A stretch of DNA of 64,000 bases from Salvia splendens (Eukaryota > Streptophyta > Magnoliopsida > Lamiales > Lamiaceae): NCBI RefSeq assembly GCF_004379255.2, contig NC_056036.1, positions 42,681,576 to 42,745,575 of the forward strand. The letters are read 5' to 3'. Under the pieces are notes generated by a model that was not told the origin of the DNA, made no database searches, and worked only from the letters and a program-made list of their open reading frames with translations. Positions 39,680 through 50,703 of this stretch are shown here, one piece after another. Positions within the stretch are counted from its first letter, which is position 1. Each line of letters begins with the position of its first letter. Position numbers and translations under genes: made by a program.

Positions 39680-42600
39680 ATGGGGGACTCGCCGCGAGAA
39701 TCATTCGGCGGCGAAGTTTCCAGCCTTGTGGAGCAAGCAAAGGACCTGCAGGAAGCGGCTGCGTCGCTCATCTCCCGCACCTCTCGCGAAGAGGACGCGC
39801 TCCGCCAGCGTGCGGCGTCGCTCGATTCCCGAATCAACTCGCTGCGCAGCTCCAAACACGATGATACAGTATGTTTTTATGGATAATTCGCAAAGCAAAC
39901 GCATGCGGCTGTATAATGTATATCAATCACTTCCATTGCGTTTTTGTTTGTTTGTTTGTTTAATTTATTTTATAATTTGGCTAGTTGGAGGATGAGTTGG
40001 TGAGAGCGAGATACGTGCTGAGTGAAGGAGATGCGGCGGCGTATCTTCCTAGCAAATCTCACGGTTTGTGGTGTTTTTGTTTGGTACTACTTCGATTGTG
40101 ATTGTTGTGTGGGGGAATGGATTGGATTAGTGTAGTGGTTTAATTTGATGTGTGGATGTAGGGAGGTTTTTGAGGATGTTTTTGGGGGCGATTAATGTGC
40201 GGGCGAATAGGAAGGATGTGCAGTTGAAAGTAAAAGAAGAATACAATAACTTCAGAGTATGATCTTATTTGCATCCTCTGATGTCAATCTCTGTGTCTGT
40301 GTGTATTGTGTGTGTGTGTGTGCGTGTGTTCAGTGTGGTGTGTGTGTATTTGTTGAGTGTGTGCAACTTGTGTGTGTGTGTGTATGCAGTGTATGTAGTG
40401 TGTTTGCAATGTGTGAGCGTGTGTTTGCTATGGGTGTGGATTGTGTGTTTGCGCATGTGTGTTTGTCTATGTATATGCAGTGTGTGTGCAATGTGTGTAC
40501 AGTGTGTGCTGTGTATGTGAATATTTGTGTGAGTGTGTGCAGCATGTGTGTGTGTGCAATGTGTGTTGTGTATTTGTATGAGTGTGTGCATGCAGTGTGT
40601 GTGAGTATGTGTGAGCACAGTGTGTGAAATGTGTGTTGGGTATGTGCTAATGTGCAGTGTGTGTGGATTATATGTGTGTGCGCTCCCAATGTGTGTATAT
40701 GTATCGTGTGCTGTGTATGTTTGTGTGCCAACATGAAACAACGTCGTTACATTTTGTATTGATAAAGTAAGTACCCTGTCGTTTGGGCTATATGAGCTTA
40801 GCCAGTTAAAGTAATTGAGTGTTTGAATGGCAGGATAGAACGTCGTATCTGTTCCTGTTTTTTCCGTCTTTGCTGCTAGTCCTAAGGTCGTGGATGTGGG
40901 AAGGATGCTTACCTGCATTGCCAGTTCAACTTTACCAGGTATTACGTGGCGAGGTTTTCCTTTTACACCAATGCATCTTGTGGAAGTTCAAAAGTTATAT
41001 CGAACTGAATGTCTTCATCCAGGCATGGTTGCTGTATCTCTACACAGGTTTGGCCTTGAGAGAAAACATCTTGCGAGTTAACGGAAGTGATATACGTCCA
41101 TGGTAACCAAAAACATTTTTGACCTTGTTCTTTATTATTAATAATTAGCCATTTAAGCTATAAAGCATCTTATTAGGTGTTAAGGAAGCAATGCTTTTTT
41201 CTTCCCGTTTATGTGTCTTTTGAGAATGAATCAGGTTTTGCTTTATCTGAAAGAGCAGAGTTTGCTAGTGTTAATCTCCTACAAATTGTGCTGCTATCAC
41301 TACATAAATAACTGCTCAAGTTAGGAATAGAATGAAGTCGAGACTTTCATAATTTTCTTTTCCGACTTCATTTATGCAGGTGGATTAAACACCATTATTG
41401 TGCTATGGCTATGGCTCTTATTAGTCTTACTTGGGAGACTGAGAGAGGACCCGATTGTGCTCAGAAACAGGTGATTTATGCATTATCGATAATTTCCCTT
41501 ATAAACAGAAGTGCTCAACTACCAGCCAGCTGGAAAACTAAACTTGCATAGGTCCTTTTGTTATCTATCTGGTTGTTTCTTCTGCTTCATCTGAGTGTCG
41601 TGTAATCAAAAGCAAAATGGTCGTGCAGAGAGGCGTTGAGTTGTTTCTACGATGGGCTATCATGCAAGGAGTTGCAATGATTCTTCAGAATCGGTATCAG
41701 AGGCAAAGACTTTATACACGTATTGCACTTGGCAAGGTAACAAGTTTCCCTCTTTTTTGGTGTTTACAGTTGCTCTGCCAATTCACTCTCTCCCATAGGG
41801 GTTGGATTTAAGAAACTTCGACTCCATTTATCTTTTTCCCTTGCACATTTTCTGTCATTTGCTATTATAATTGTGTGCACTTTTGCATTATTAACAAATT
41901 ATTAAGGTATGTCATTTTCAAAACATTGTTGCATGATCAATCAACATTGTTCTTCTGTTTGTTTCACTTTTGGTTAAAGTTATCAGCCTTCTCACTTTTC
42001 GAAATACCTAGAGCTTTGCCAAGCTATTAACTATGTGTCGTTTTGAACGTAAAAAAGAACTATTCCTATGCAAAGCAAACATGAACTTTGTTTTACTAAA
42101 GATATCTCCGGGTGTTGTTTTTGTCGTAGGCAAGGAGAATGGATGTTGTTTGGGGAGAAACTGCCGGAGTGGAGGGTCAGTTATTGCTGCTTTGCCCTAT
42201 ACTTTTCGTACTGCAGGTATTCTAAACATAACCATCCCCTCTTCGTCCTCTTCTCTATGGTAGGCTTGGTTAAGACTCGATTTTCTACCCACTCAAAACT
42301 GTCAGTCTAATTCAGCGAGTATATTTTTCCCACCATTGTAGGGTTTTGAAGCCTATGTCGGGGTCTTGTTGCTTAAAACCGCACTTTCTGGATTCAGTCC
42401 AGATTGGCAGGTAAATAGAGTATTCATTATATGCAAATTTAATGCCGAACACCTAGAAACTTGAGTAAGAGTTGATATCATCATATGTACTGCCGGGAAC
42501 AAGTGAAGTGTTCAAGGGGCTCGAGCCCCCCCCCCCAGCTCATTTTTTTTCTTCATAATGTCTCTCTTTTATAGAGTTGGAAATTATCCAAAATTTATGT

Positions 42601-43099
42601 ACTTTTTCTTAGTTCAATACCTACTACTAAATAAAAAAAAATGAGTAGATCTGTTCCGACCAAAACGGGAATGGACTAGGGTTATGAACTTATAATCTGA
42701 TGATCGAGTCGATTCCATGATTATAAGTTCATTCCATACCGGACCAGTCCCAAATATACATTCTCAAGGAGTCATTCGAGCGTAGTTACATATTGTTATG
42801 CAAAAGCCTCATCAATGATCTGATTCACCTAAAAAATATAGTATTTTCCAATAACACTCAGAAAACATAGCCTCCCTGCCAATCTTTTCTTATGCATCCG
42901 CCCCTGTTCGTATGGAATCAGTGTTGACGCACACTTATTTCAGGTTATTACATGCGGGATTCTATTCATAATCATGGCTGTTGGGAATTTCGCGAACACG
43001 GTGCAGACACTGGCGACTAAGTCTAAGGTGAAGGCGAAGATAAGGAAAGGTAAAAGCAGGCAAGAATTGAACAGTGGATCTGAGGGTAAGAGTTTATGA
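39680..43099 (+). CDS. TMPIT-like membrane protein (TMEM120 family)
   Basis: Ten exons, 39680-39868, 39985-40063, 40162-40256, 40834-40938, 41023-41102, 41380-41470, 41629-41736, 42130-42216, 42342-42410 and 42944-43099, join to 352 residues. The N-terminus (MGDSPRESFGGEVSSLVEQA...) is a coiled-coil region of about 75 residues. It is followed by RTSYLFLFFPSLLLVLRSWM, WLLYLYTGLALRENILRVNG, WWIKHHYCAMAMALISLTW and LLLLCPILFVLQGFEAYVG, the six-helix TMEM120/TMPIT pattern. The C-terminus is basic (KVKAKIRKGKSRQELNSGS). In animals TMEM120 proteins sit in the nuclear envelope or ER and have a coenzyme A-binding fold; the plant role is not established. Confidence 0.92.
40290..40735. repeat. Imperfect (TG)n tract in TMPIT intron 3
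   Basis: About 440 bp of tgtgtg interrupted by gca, gtt and aat variants (for example tgtgtgtgtgtgcgtgtgtt), occupying most of intron 3 (40257-40833). Alternating purine-pyrimidine sequence of this length could adopt Z-DNA. Overlapping open frames of up to 217 codons on both strands here (Cys/Val-rich on plus, His/Thr-rich on minus) are artefacts of the repeat. Confidence 0.95.
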
Positions 43100-43779
43100 T
43101 GAAAGAGAAAGGGCACTCATTTGTGTAATAATGGGGAGAAGAAGGCTTAGGGATTTTGACCTTTGTTCACGAGCTGTTGGTTTCTGACAGTGACAGGGAA
43201 CTTGGATTTCAGGAGCTGAAGAGGTTGACTTTTGTTGTCTGTTTTAATTTATTCTGTGTTTCTTTTTTTTATTTAACTTTTATAGATGTTGCCCCATGTA
43301 CAATGAATTTCCCATAATTTTTATTTAATGAAACCTATTGGTTGCAGCGGGCTTATGCTCGAAAACATGTGCATTGGCTACGTGCTTAAGGAGATCTGCG
43401 ACGGCGTGCTTAATGCCTTAATGGCCTTATACACGTTGAATACGAATGATAAAGAAAGCAGAAATATACTTATGTTTCTCATTCGTCGGTACGTATAGAT
43501 CGATAAGAATGAGATATTATCCGTATGTATACATTTCATCATGGGAGCATAATCCTTTATTTAGACAATTAATCCCTAGCTTTATTATAACTTCAATTTC
43601 CCTCTGAAATTATTCAAAACTATATTTGCAGAATAGATCTCATACTTAATTGGGTTAATCGACAGACATTTACAACCTCCATATTATAATGTTCCAACAA
43701 AAGCACCTTTGCTTTTAATTTAGAAGAATACAACATTTTAAACTGAAGTAGTGATAGATAAAATTAGTCAGATTAGTTT
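43100..43779. other. Convergent 3' flanks of TMPIT and ZUFSP genes
   Basis: AT-rich sequence with probable polyadenylation regions for both genes (for example aatgaattt near 43302). No gene recognised. Confidence 0.45.
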
Positions 43780-46706
43780 CTACAACTCATGGAGCACACT
43801 GTGGATGTTCTTCAGCTCCTCCAACTCTTCACCACTTGCGATTCCAGGATCAACATAGCATAACTGGAAAACAGACCAATTTCTCGGATCAATAATGATT
43901 TCGTATTTACCCCGTGACTATGGTGACTCGAATCCCGAACCCATAGGTTTGGTTGGAGGCTAAATAAGCGTCTTAGTAAGACTGTAAGATGCGCTTCATT
44001 GTCACTAAGAGACTAAAGGAATAGAGCGTAAAGACATTTTTATGAACCTGGTATTGCGGCTTCTTCAGAGTGTGCACACCTCTCTTTATTAATTGCTGCC
44101 AACCACCATTTACGCTGAGAGATTTCTCCAGAGCTCTTGTCCTCTACGAGAAAATTATACCGGAAATCAAAACATTAAAAATTTTCAACAGGTATCTGCA
44201 AAGGTAGTTCTAAACTTGATTTACAGTAAATGTGGTGCATGCAACGAATGGTTTATTAAGGATCAAACAGAGGAGGTCTCGTAGATAAGGGAATTTGCCG
44301 GTTGATGACTGAGATCATTAGCTCTGTAAGTGAAGGGATGCGGACTCAAGGAGATCAAAACATTTTACCTCAACATTCATCTTTAGGAATGAAAGCCCCA
44401 GGCTGTGGTGGCCACAACTAGATTAAGGCAAGCTCGAGATTTAAAAAAAATCAGCACGAAAGTAAAGACGAACAAATCTATGCTAATCAAACCCCAACAC
44501 ACTCTCCAAATATTCACATTTGAAGCATCAATTTCCTAAAATTAGCAAATTGGTAAATATACACACATACATATAGAAGGAACCAATGGGCTATGAGTAA
44601 ATTATAGACAAACTATAGTCATGACGGCTTCACAAAGGCTAGAAAGTTCTACCTTTAAACACAACATGTCAATAGCATCATATCTCCATATAAATATAAA
44701 AAAAACATTGATAGTTGATGGATATGACTTGCAAATAAGTTTTCTTACTTCACTAGGATCCAGAATCAGTAAGTTGTACTGCAGCATCCCATTCTTCTCG
44801 GGCTTAGCTTGAATGCCAACAATGGTTCTTGAATGGCCATCATGTTGGAAGTACAGAGGCCTGGTTGGGAATTCTCAGCATATGTTAACAATGTCTAACG
44901 CATATTCAAATTAAAGTGGATCTTATTCAAATTAAATACAGAATTCACTTACGATTTCTCACTAAGAACAACACGCTGATTGCCTGATCTACCTGTATTG
45001 CTGCTAGAAAAGTAATTCCAAACCCATCGAGCAAGAACCTGGTGACCCTTACCCTTCCCATAATCTCTATCGCTTTCTTTCCCAGTGGATACTGCAATTG
45101 AAGAGCCTACTCCCTTTGAAAGAAACCTGTCCATTGGCCCATAAACCCCTGCGGCTTTCCTCGTAGAAAAATCCACAATTCTGGCACGCAGACCAAAGGA
45201 ATGGAGAAGTGCAGCACACTCCGTGGTTCCAATCCACGTTCTCGTGCCATGAACTCTCCGATCAAAATCATCAGAGCCAGGAGGATCGAACCCTTTCTCC
45301 CAGGCAAGTTCAAGCCACCTTTGAAGCGATTCAATATTAGGTACAAACCCAGAACCACCATAAAGGACTTGTCGTGCTTCTTGTCTTTGTTTGATCAAGT
45401 GAGAGCTGAGCATCTGTATGTTACGCCACCCACATCCCCAACCATGATCGTGGGATACAATGCTCTGGAAATGATCAATATACCCACACAACACAGTTCT
45501 CGAGCTTCCTGATTCCGATTCCAAACATTTTCTCAGCATAACCATCAAATCACATTCGATTTTGTAGAACACCTCCTGTCTCTGTGAGACGACTAAAGAA
45601 GCATGGACTTGATCATATCTATTCCCTCCACTTGCAGTTGTATCTACCCTAGCATCAATAACATAAGAACTACTCGTAGCACTATCCTCATAAATCGAAA
45701 TATAGTTATTCTGCACAAGAAATCATATATTCATCGATTGTGAAAATAACTATGATTGCGAGTAAACAACACAGGTAATAAAAGAAAAGTGCCTACTGCC
45801 TAATCACCTCATCTCAATTATAGTAACACTTCAGGAGTAATTTATAAGGAAGAGCTTAAGGATCAATGCTATGCCAATACGACAATTTATTCAATTATTT
45901 TCAATTTGCAACGTAGCTGAATTTATCTTAATCCCCCTAACAGCAAAGCCAAAATAACCATCAAATCACAATCAATTATGTGAACACCTCCTGTTTCAGT
46001 GTGAGGACCAAAGAAGCATGTCCTTGATCATTTTTATTCCCTCGACTTGCAGTTGTAGCTACCCTAGCATCAATAGATTCAATACCATAAGAACTGCTCG
46101 GAGCACTATCCTAACAAATCCAAAAACATTTATTCTGCACAGGCTTTCATATATATTCATCGACTTTGAAAATAACTACGATTCTACGAGTAAATGACAC
46201 AGATAACCAAAGCAAAGTGCCAAATCACCTCATCTCAATTGTGATAGCACTTCAATCTGCCAAAGCTCAAGGATCAATACTAAGCCAAGCCTATTTACTT
46301 ATTTTCAGCAGACTTTATCTTAATACGACAAACAGAAAAATTCAAAACAATCTACAATTAACGAATCAGCAGAGACAAAAGCTAAACAAATCACAAATTC
46401 GAAAAAAGTGAATCATATAAAATCCAATAGAGATAGAACAAAACACACAGTTGGAGATGGACTGGGCGGAAGATGAGCGATTCGCCGCGCGAACTCCATA
46501 TCTCTCGCCTCATCTTCACCGATAAAATGCTGATTCGCGTGTCTGGAGAATCGATTGAACTTGAAAATCAATAATAATCAACAAAATCAGATGTGAAAAA
46601 GCGCGTTAACGAAAAAGTAAAAGAGATAAGAGAGAATACACAATCACCTCTCTAGTTCGTGAGTCGGAACGCTGAAATTGCAGAAAGGGCAAGCTGAGAA
46701 AGCCAT
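43780..46706 (-). CDS. ZUFSP-like: ZUFSP/ZUP1-type cysteine peptidase (peptidase C78) with C2H2 zinc finger
   Basis: Six exons on the minus strand, 46648-46706, 46449-46542, 44953-45710, 44749-44860, 44048-44143 and 43780-43863, join to 400 residues. The N-terminus holds one C2H2 finger (CPFC...HANQH). The C78 peptidase domain shows the catalytic Cys in GWGCGWRN (Cys144), His in QHDGHSRTIVG (about 310-313) and Asp in LLILDPS (about 338). The family includes UFM1-specific peptidases and the K63-linked-ubiquitin peptidase ZUFSP; the zinc finger favours the ZUFSP branch. The protein ends VLHEL. Length agrees with plant homologues. A decayed partial copy of exon 3 lies in intron 2. Confidence 0.92.
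45525..46285. repeat. Tandem duplication of about 416 bp covering the 5' part of ZUFSP exon 3
   Basis: Positions about 45541-45870 and 45957-46285 are similar: accatcaaatcacattc against accatcaaatcacaatc, acttgcagttgta, ccctagcatcaata, ataagaact, gcactatcct and ttctgcacaag/ttctgcacagg. The near copy is exon 3; the far copy has indels and lies in intron 2, keeping a ctgcac (gtgcag) acceptor-like end. It is a decayed pseudo-exon. Confidence 0.85.
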
Positions 46707-46897
46707 GAACACCAACTCAGAATTTGAAATTTATGTGTAGATTTATTGTTTGGATTAACCGCGGAAAAATAAGTCTTTTGTAATCCATTTATGCAATCAA
46801 TTAATTAATTCTTAAATGGGGATCCATTTAATTTAGTTGTATTTTCAACGTAACTGAAAATATTGTGAATATTTGGATATTTCTGCAATTAAATGAA

Positions 46898-47428
46898 GGG
46901 TAAATTGCTTCAAAAGTCGTCAACTTTGCAAATAGTTTGATATTTCCCGTAAACTTTAAAAGTTGCATGAAAAGTCATGAACTTTACATTTGGGTGCCGA
47001 TTTCCCGTGTCGGGTATTCCGGCAATGGAGAAGAAAGAGTTGAACCCTACCTATGGAGGAAACACGATGGGACTGTAGATTGACGAATCGCGACCAGTTA
47101 CATGTAGCAATGAAGAAGAAAGAGTTGAAATCTCGACGGGAATTGAGATTTCTGTCACAGAGAGAAGATACATAAACCCTAAATTGATATATATTTTAAT
47201 TTAATTGAAACTAAAAAACAACGTCGTTTTATTGTTCTGCCGGAGATTTTGCCATGTTACGCCTTCGGCGAGCCACGTAGGATTAGTTTTTGCCGGAAAT
47301 GTATCGGGTCGGGTCGTACGGGAAATTTGCAACACCTGGTAAAGTTCATGACTTTCCCTGCAACTTTTAAAGTTTACGGGAAATACCAAACTATTTGCAA
47401 AGTTGACGACTTTTGAAGCAATTTACCC
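46898..47428. mobile_element. Mutator-like MITE, 531 bp, with 9-bp target duplication
   Basis: The 9-bp duplication ttaaatgaa (46889-46897 and 47429-47437) flanks ends gggtaaattgcttcaaaagt and acttttgaagcaatttaccc. Inverted arms of about 100 bp contain gtcaactttgcaaatagttt and cgtaaactttaaaagttgc. The interior (47000-47330) includes cgtgtcgggtattccg and gtatcgggtcgggtcgtacg but no ORF of note. It lies about 190 bp upstream of the ZUFSP start codon. Confidence 0.92.
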
Positions 47429-47437
47429 TTAAATGAA

Positions 47438-48683
47438 TAATGCCAATATATATGAATAACAATATACTATTAGTCTACATTTTAAAGATGTCATAACTTT
47501 ATGTATAATAGAAATCGTAGGCAAATACTAATCGCTTAGTCCCTTATATTTTCTATTTTTGTGATTTTGGTACATACTTCTATATTTATTTATAGACATC
47601 AACCACAATAATATGCCTATTTATTTATCAATTTTATCAAATCCACGATAGATTGGTTGGAGGAATTTTGTAGTACAACCATGAGCAAACTTCAAGTCTT
47701 TGATTAGATTGTGTAAATAAATTATCCTCTTCTACTTGGTCTTTGTTGTTGTTGTTTTTTTTATATTTCTAGTGTTACAGGACATCGTTGATAGCTTTTG
47801 ACTTTTCTTATTTAAAAAAAAAATCAGTATATTTTTCAAGGTGAACAATATCAATATATACTATTAAGAATATACTATTCTATATTTTAAAGTTGACATA
47901 AGTAATACTCGTTAATCATGAATCATGTATTTTAAAGGTGAACAATTTCAATCATTTTGGCATATCTATAAAAAAATAGTCCATTTTTATCTATAAGTTA
48001 TAAACATCGTCATGTACTTATATTGCTCTTTACTTCGTATATTTTTATCTTGATGAATCACTATTTTTTGAATTCACAATATATTTATCAAAGTGATACA
48101 TGTAATAAAATTTATGTCGCACTCCATTAGGCCCATATTTTCCAATAAAATTAAACAATGCTAAAGTAATCGGCCCAATTCTTAATAAGCCGGCCCTCTC
48201 TCCATTTCATAGTTTAGCCCAATTTGAATTATCAATGAAACAAGAGTTCGACATTGAAATTTTTAATTAGGTAAAGTATAGATTTAACCAAAGACACAAG
48301 ATTTTCTTTGTTGGTTTTTTTTACCGTCAAATGTAAAACTAACTCAATGCAAGTGTCCATCTCATATTGAAAAAATAGTGTGAGAAATACTTTTCTAAAT
48401 TCACCATTATATGTAGTACTTACAACTTTTTTCTTATAAATACAAAATGCTTTACGAAACAATATCCCGTTTTACCATTTCGGGATGTTAACGATTTAAA
48501 GTCTTATTTAGCTTTTCCTATTTTAAATAAGTTAACCCCACATTCTACTAAATGTCTAAATCATTAAATTCAGAGTACTATTTTATTTTAAAAAATCAAA
48601 TTCCATTTATTTTCTTTCGTACGAGTGTTTCTTGAAATTAGTAAAGTAAGACCTTAAACAGTTGACTATAGGAATATTTTTTC
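47438..48683. other. AT-rich intergenic region, no gene seen
   Basis: Low-complexity AT-rich sequence. A short duplication (tatatactattaagaatatactattctatatttt near 47850, with a related stretch near 47460-47490) was seen. No gene recognised. Confidence 0.4.
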
Positions 48684-48686
48684 TTA

Positions 48687-50700
48687 GGTCATCCACAATA
48701 GGAATAGCCCAGCAATAGCTCAGCCATAGCCCAGCCACTGCCACATCATCAGCACTAAAAATCCTCCTGCCACATCATAAATAGCCCAGCCATAGCCTAG
48801 CCACATCATAAATAGCTCAGACACATCAATAGCCACATCACTAATAACAATTATATAAAATGACATAATTAACAATCACACAATATACGGAATTTAATTT
48901 ACGAGACATATACGGGAAAAGTTTAATAATACTATTAAAATTTAAAAAAGTACAATAATTTAAAAAAAGTACATTAATTTAAAAAAAAAATACATTAATA
49001 AAAAAGAGTAACAATTCACTCCTCGTCTCCGTCGTCGTCGCCTCCGTCGCTGTCGCCTCCGTCGCCACCATCGCCGCTGCCACCATCGCCGTCGCCTCCG
49101 CCGCCTACGCCGCTGCCGCCGCCACCGGTCTCCCTCCGTATAGCCTCCAACTCGTCCTGCAGGCTCATGAGCAAGGTTTGAAGCACGCTCTTCTCCACGG
49201 GATCCGTCGCCACCCGCCATTCGGCCATCGTCTTGATCAACTGAGCGCGCGTTTGGGCGCGAGCGAAGAATTTGAGCTCCTGGGTGGATTGGCCAAGGGG
49301 GGATGCCGACTGGACCTCCTGGGAAGCTCCGGCGTTCCCTCTCGCCGCCTGCTGAGCGCGCTTGCGCCCAATCGGGCGAGGTCGGCCACCGACCGAACGC
49401 GGCGTGGGGAACTCCTGCGTCGTCTCGGGGAGGTCGTGGGAACCTCCGCTGCTGCCGCTGTAATCGCCGGTGTAGTTCAGTCGTTGCTTCTTCGGCCAGC
49501 CAGAGTCGACACCTACTCGGAACTTCTCGGACTCGCTCAGTACAAGAAAGCAGTTCCAGTAGGTGAAGTCCTTGTATAAACCCTTCAGTGGGAAGGCTTT
49601 CTCCGCTATTCTCCTGCAGTCATCCTCCGTTTGGCCACTGCTCATCATGCGGAGTGCGTTGGTGTACAAACCCGAAAATCGGGAGACCGCCGCCCTGATT
49701 CGGTTCCAGCCCTTCCGGCAATCCTCCCCGTTGCGGGGCCTCCCCTCCGGGCAAAATCTCTAGTAGGCTGCTGCTATCTTGCCCCACATGTTTATGATCC
49801 TTTGCTCGTTCGAAACGAGAGGATCGTCGCAAACACTCACCCACGCCTTGCTGAGCGCGACGTTCTCGTCGTCCGTCCACCTCCTCCGTACCTCCTCCTC
49901 ACCCGGCTGCGACGACTCGCCGACCTTCTTCTTGCCCTTCTTCTTTGGGGCGCCACGCCCCGGCACTGCCCCCCCTTGAACTAGAGTCTCCGGAGCTCCG
50001 AGAGTATCAAACCCCAACTCATCTAAGGAGAAACTATCAAACCCCAAGGGTGTTTGGGTCGATGTGTGCGAAGACCCAGTCGAAAAATCAAAACTGGGGC
50101 GATAGACATCCCCCGCCGTCGCCGGGGACCCCCCAGGAGTCCCCTGTGTAGCCGGTACGACCCCCGGAGTCCCCTGTGTAGCCGGTACGACCCCCGGAGT
50201 CCACTGTGTCGCCGGTACGACCCCCGGAGTCCACTGTGTCGCCGATGCTCCCCCGGGCATCATCTGCATCCCGGGTACCCACCCCGGTATCGTCGGAAAC
50301 CCCCCCGGCGGACTCCCCCCCATTGGGGCCCCGGGCATCATCTGCTGCCACGGGTACATGTTGTAGTACCCGGGCACCTGACCCCATCCACTTCCCACAG
50401 GGATCGTTGGAGTTTGTGGCCCGCTACTCCCGGTACTAGGCTCGTTGTTGAGATCCATTTCCCGTTGTTGATCTTGAACAGAAATTAAGATAGAGAGAGT
50501 ACTCGTTAAAACAAGTGGTGCGAATGAAAATGACGAGCAAAGCGCGTATATATAGTGTTTCGGAAAAAAAAAATTAATTTTCGCGCTAGGCGGTGCGCTG
50601 GGCGATCCGGGCGCTGCAATAGCGCCGAACGGACCGCCCAGCCGACCGCCCAGCGCCGGCGCTCGGCTGGGCGGTCGCTGGGCGCCTATTGTGGATGGCC
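48687..50700. mobile_element. PIF/Harbinger-type element (H2) carrying ORF1 only
   Basis: A TTA target duplication (48684-48686 and 50701-50703) flanks ends ggtcatccacaatagg and, at the right, cctattgtggatggcc. Subterminal regions are rich in one motif: agcccagc/atagcccagcc at the left (48704-48800) and gctgggc/gcccagc at the right (50590-50690). The interior holds a minus-strand ORF1-like gene (49016-50458) but no DDE transposase. It is therefore non-autonomous and would need a transposase in trans. The element at 55589-56233 is its deletion derivative. Confidence 0.92.
49016..50458 (-). pseudogene. PIF/Harbinger ORF1-like Myb/SANT protein, one in-frame stop
   Basis: An otherwise open frame of 480 codons runs MDLNNEPSTGSSGP to a Gly/Asp-rich end, broken by one TAG at 49760-49762. 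The N-terminal part is Pro/Gly-rich with five tandem 11-residue units (TPGVVPATQ type). The DNA-binding domain begins RRRWTDDENVALSKAWVSV and continues after the stop with a CRKGWNRI segment, then FPLKGLYKDFTYWNCFLVL. This matches the Myb/SANT-like ORF1 proteins of plant Harbinger elements, which bind transposon ends and help import the transposase. The C-terminus is a GGD repeat. Apart from the stop the frame is intact, so loss is recent or readthrough is possible. Confidence 0.85.
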
Positions 50701-50703
50701 TTA

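Noticed and set aside
40259..40918. Open frames of 122-217 codons on both strands, Cys/Val- or His/Thr-rich
   Set aside because: They are by-products of the (TG)n tract in TMPIT intron 3; no start context, no conserved domain.
49178..49984. Plus-strand frames of 86-133 codons
   Set aside because: Antisense shadows of the H2 ORF1 in GC-rich DNA.
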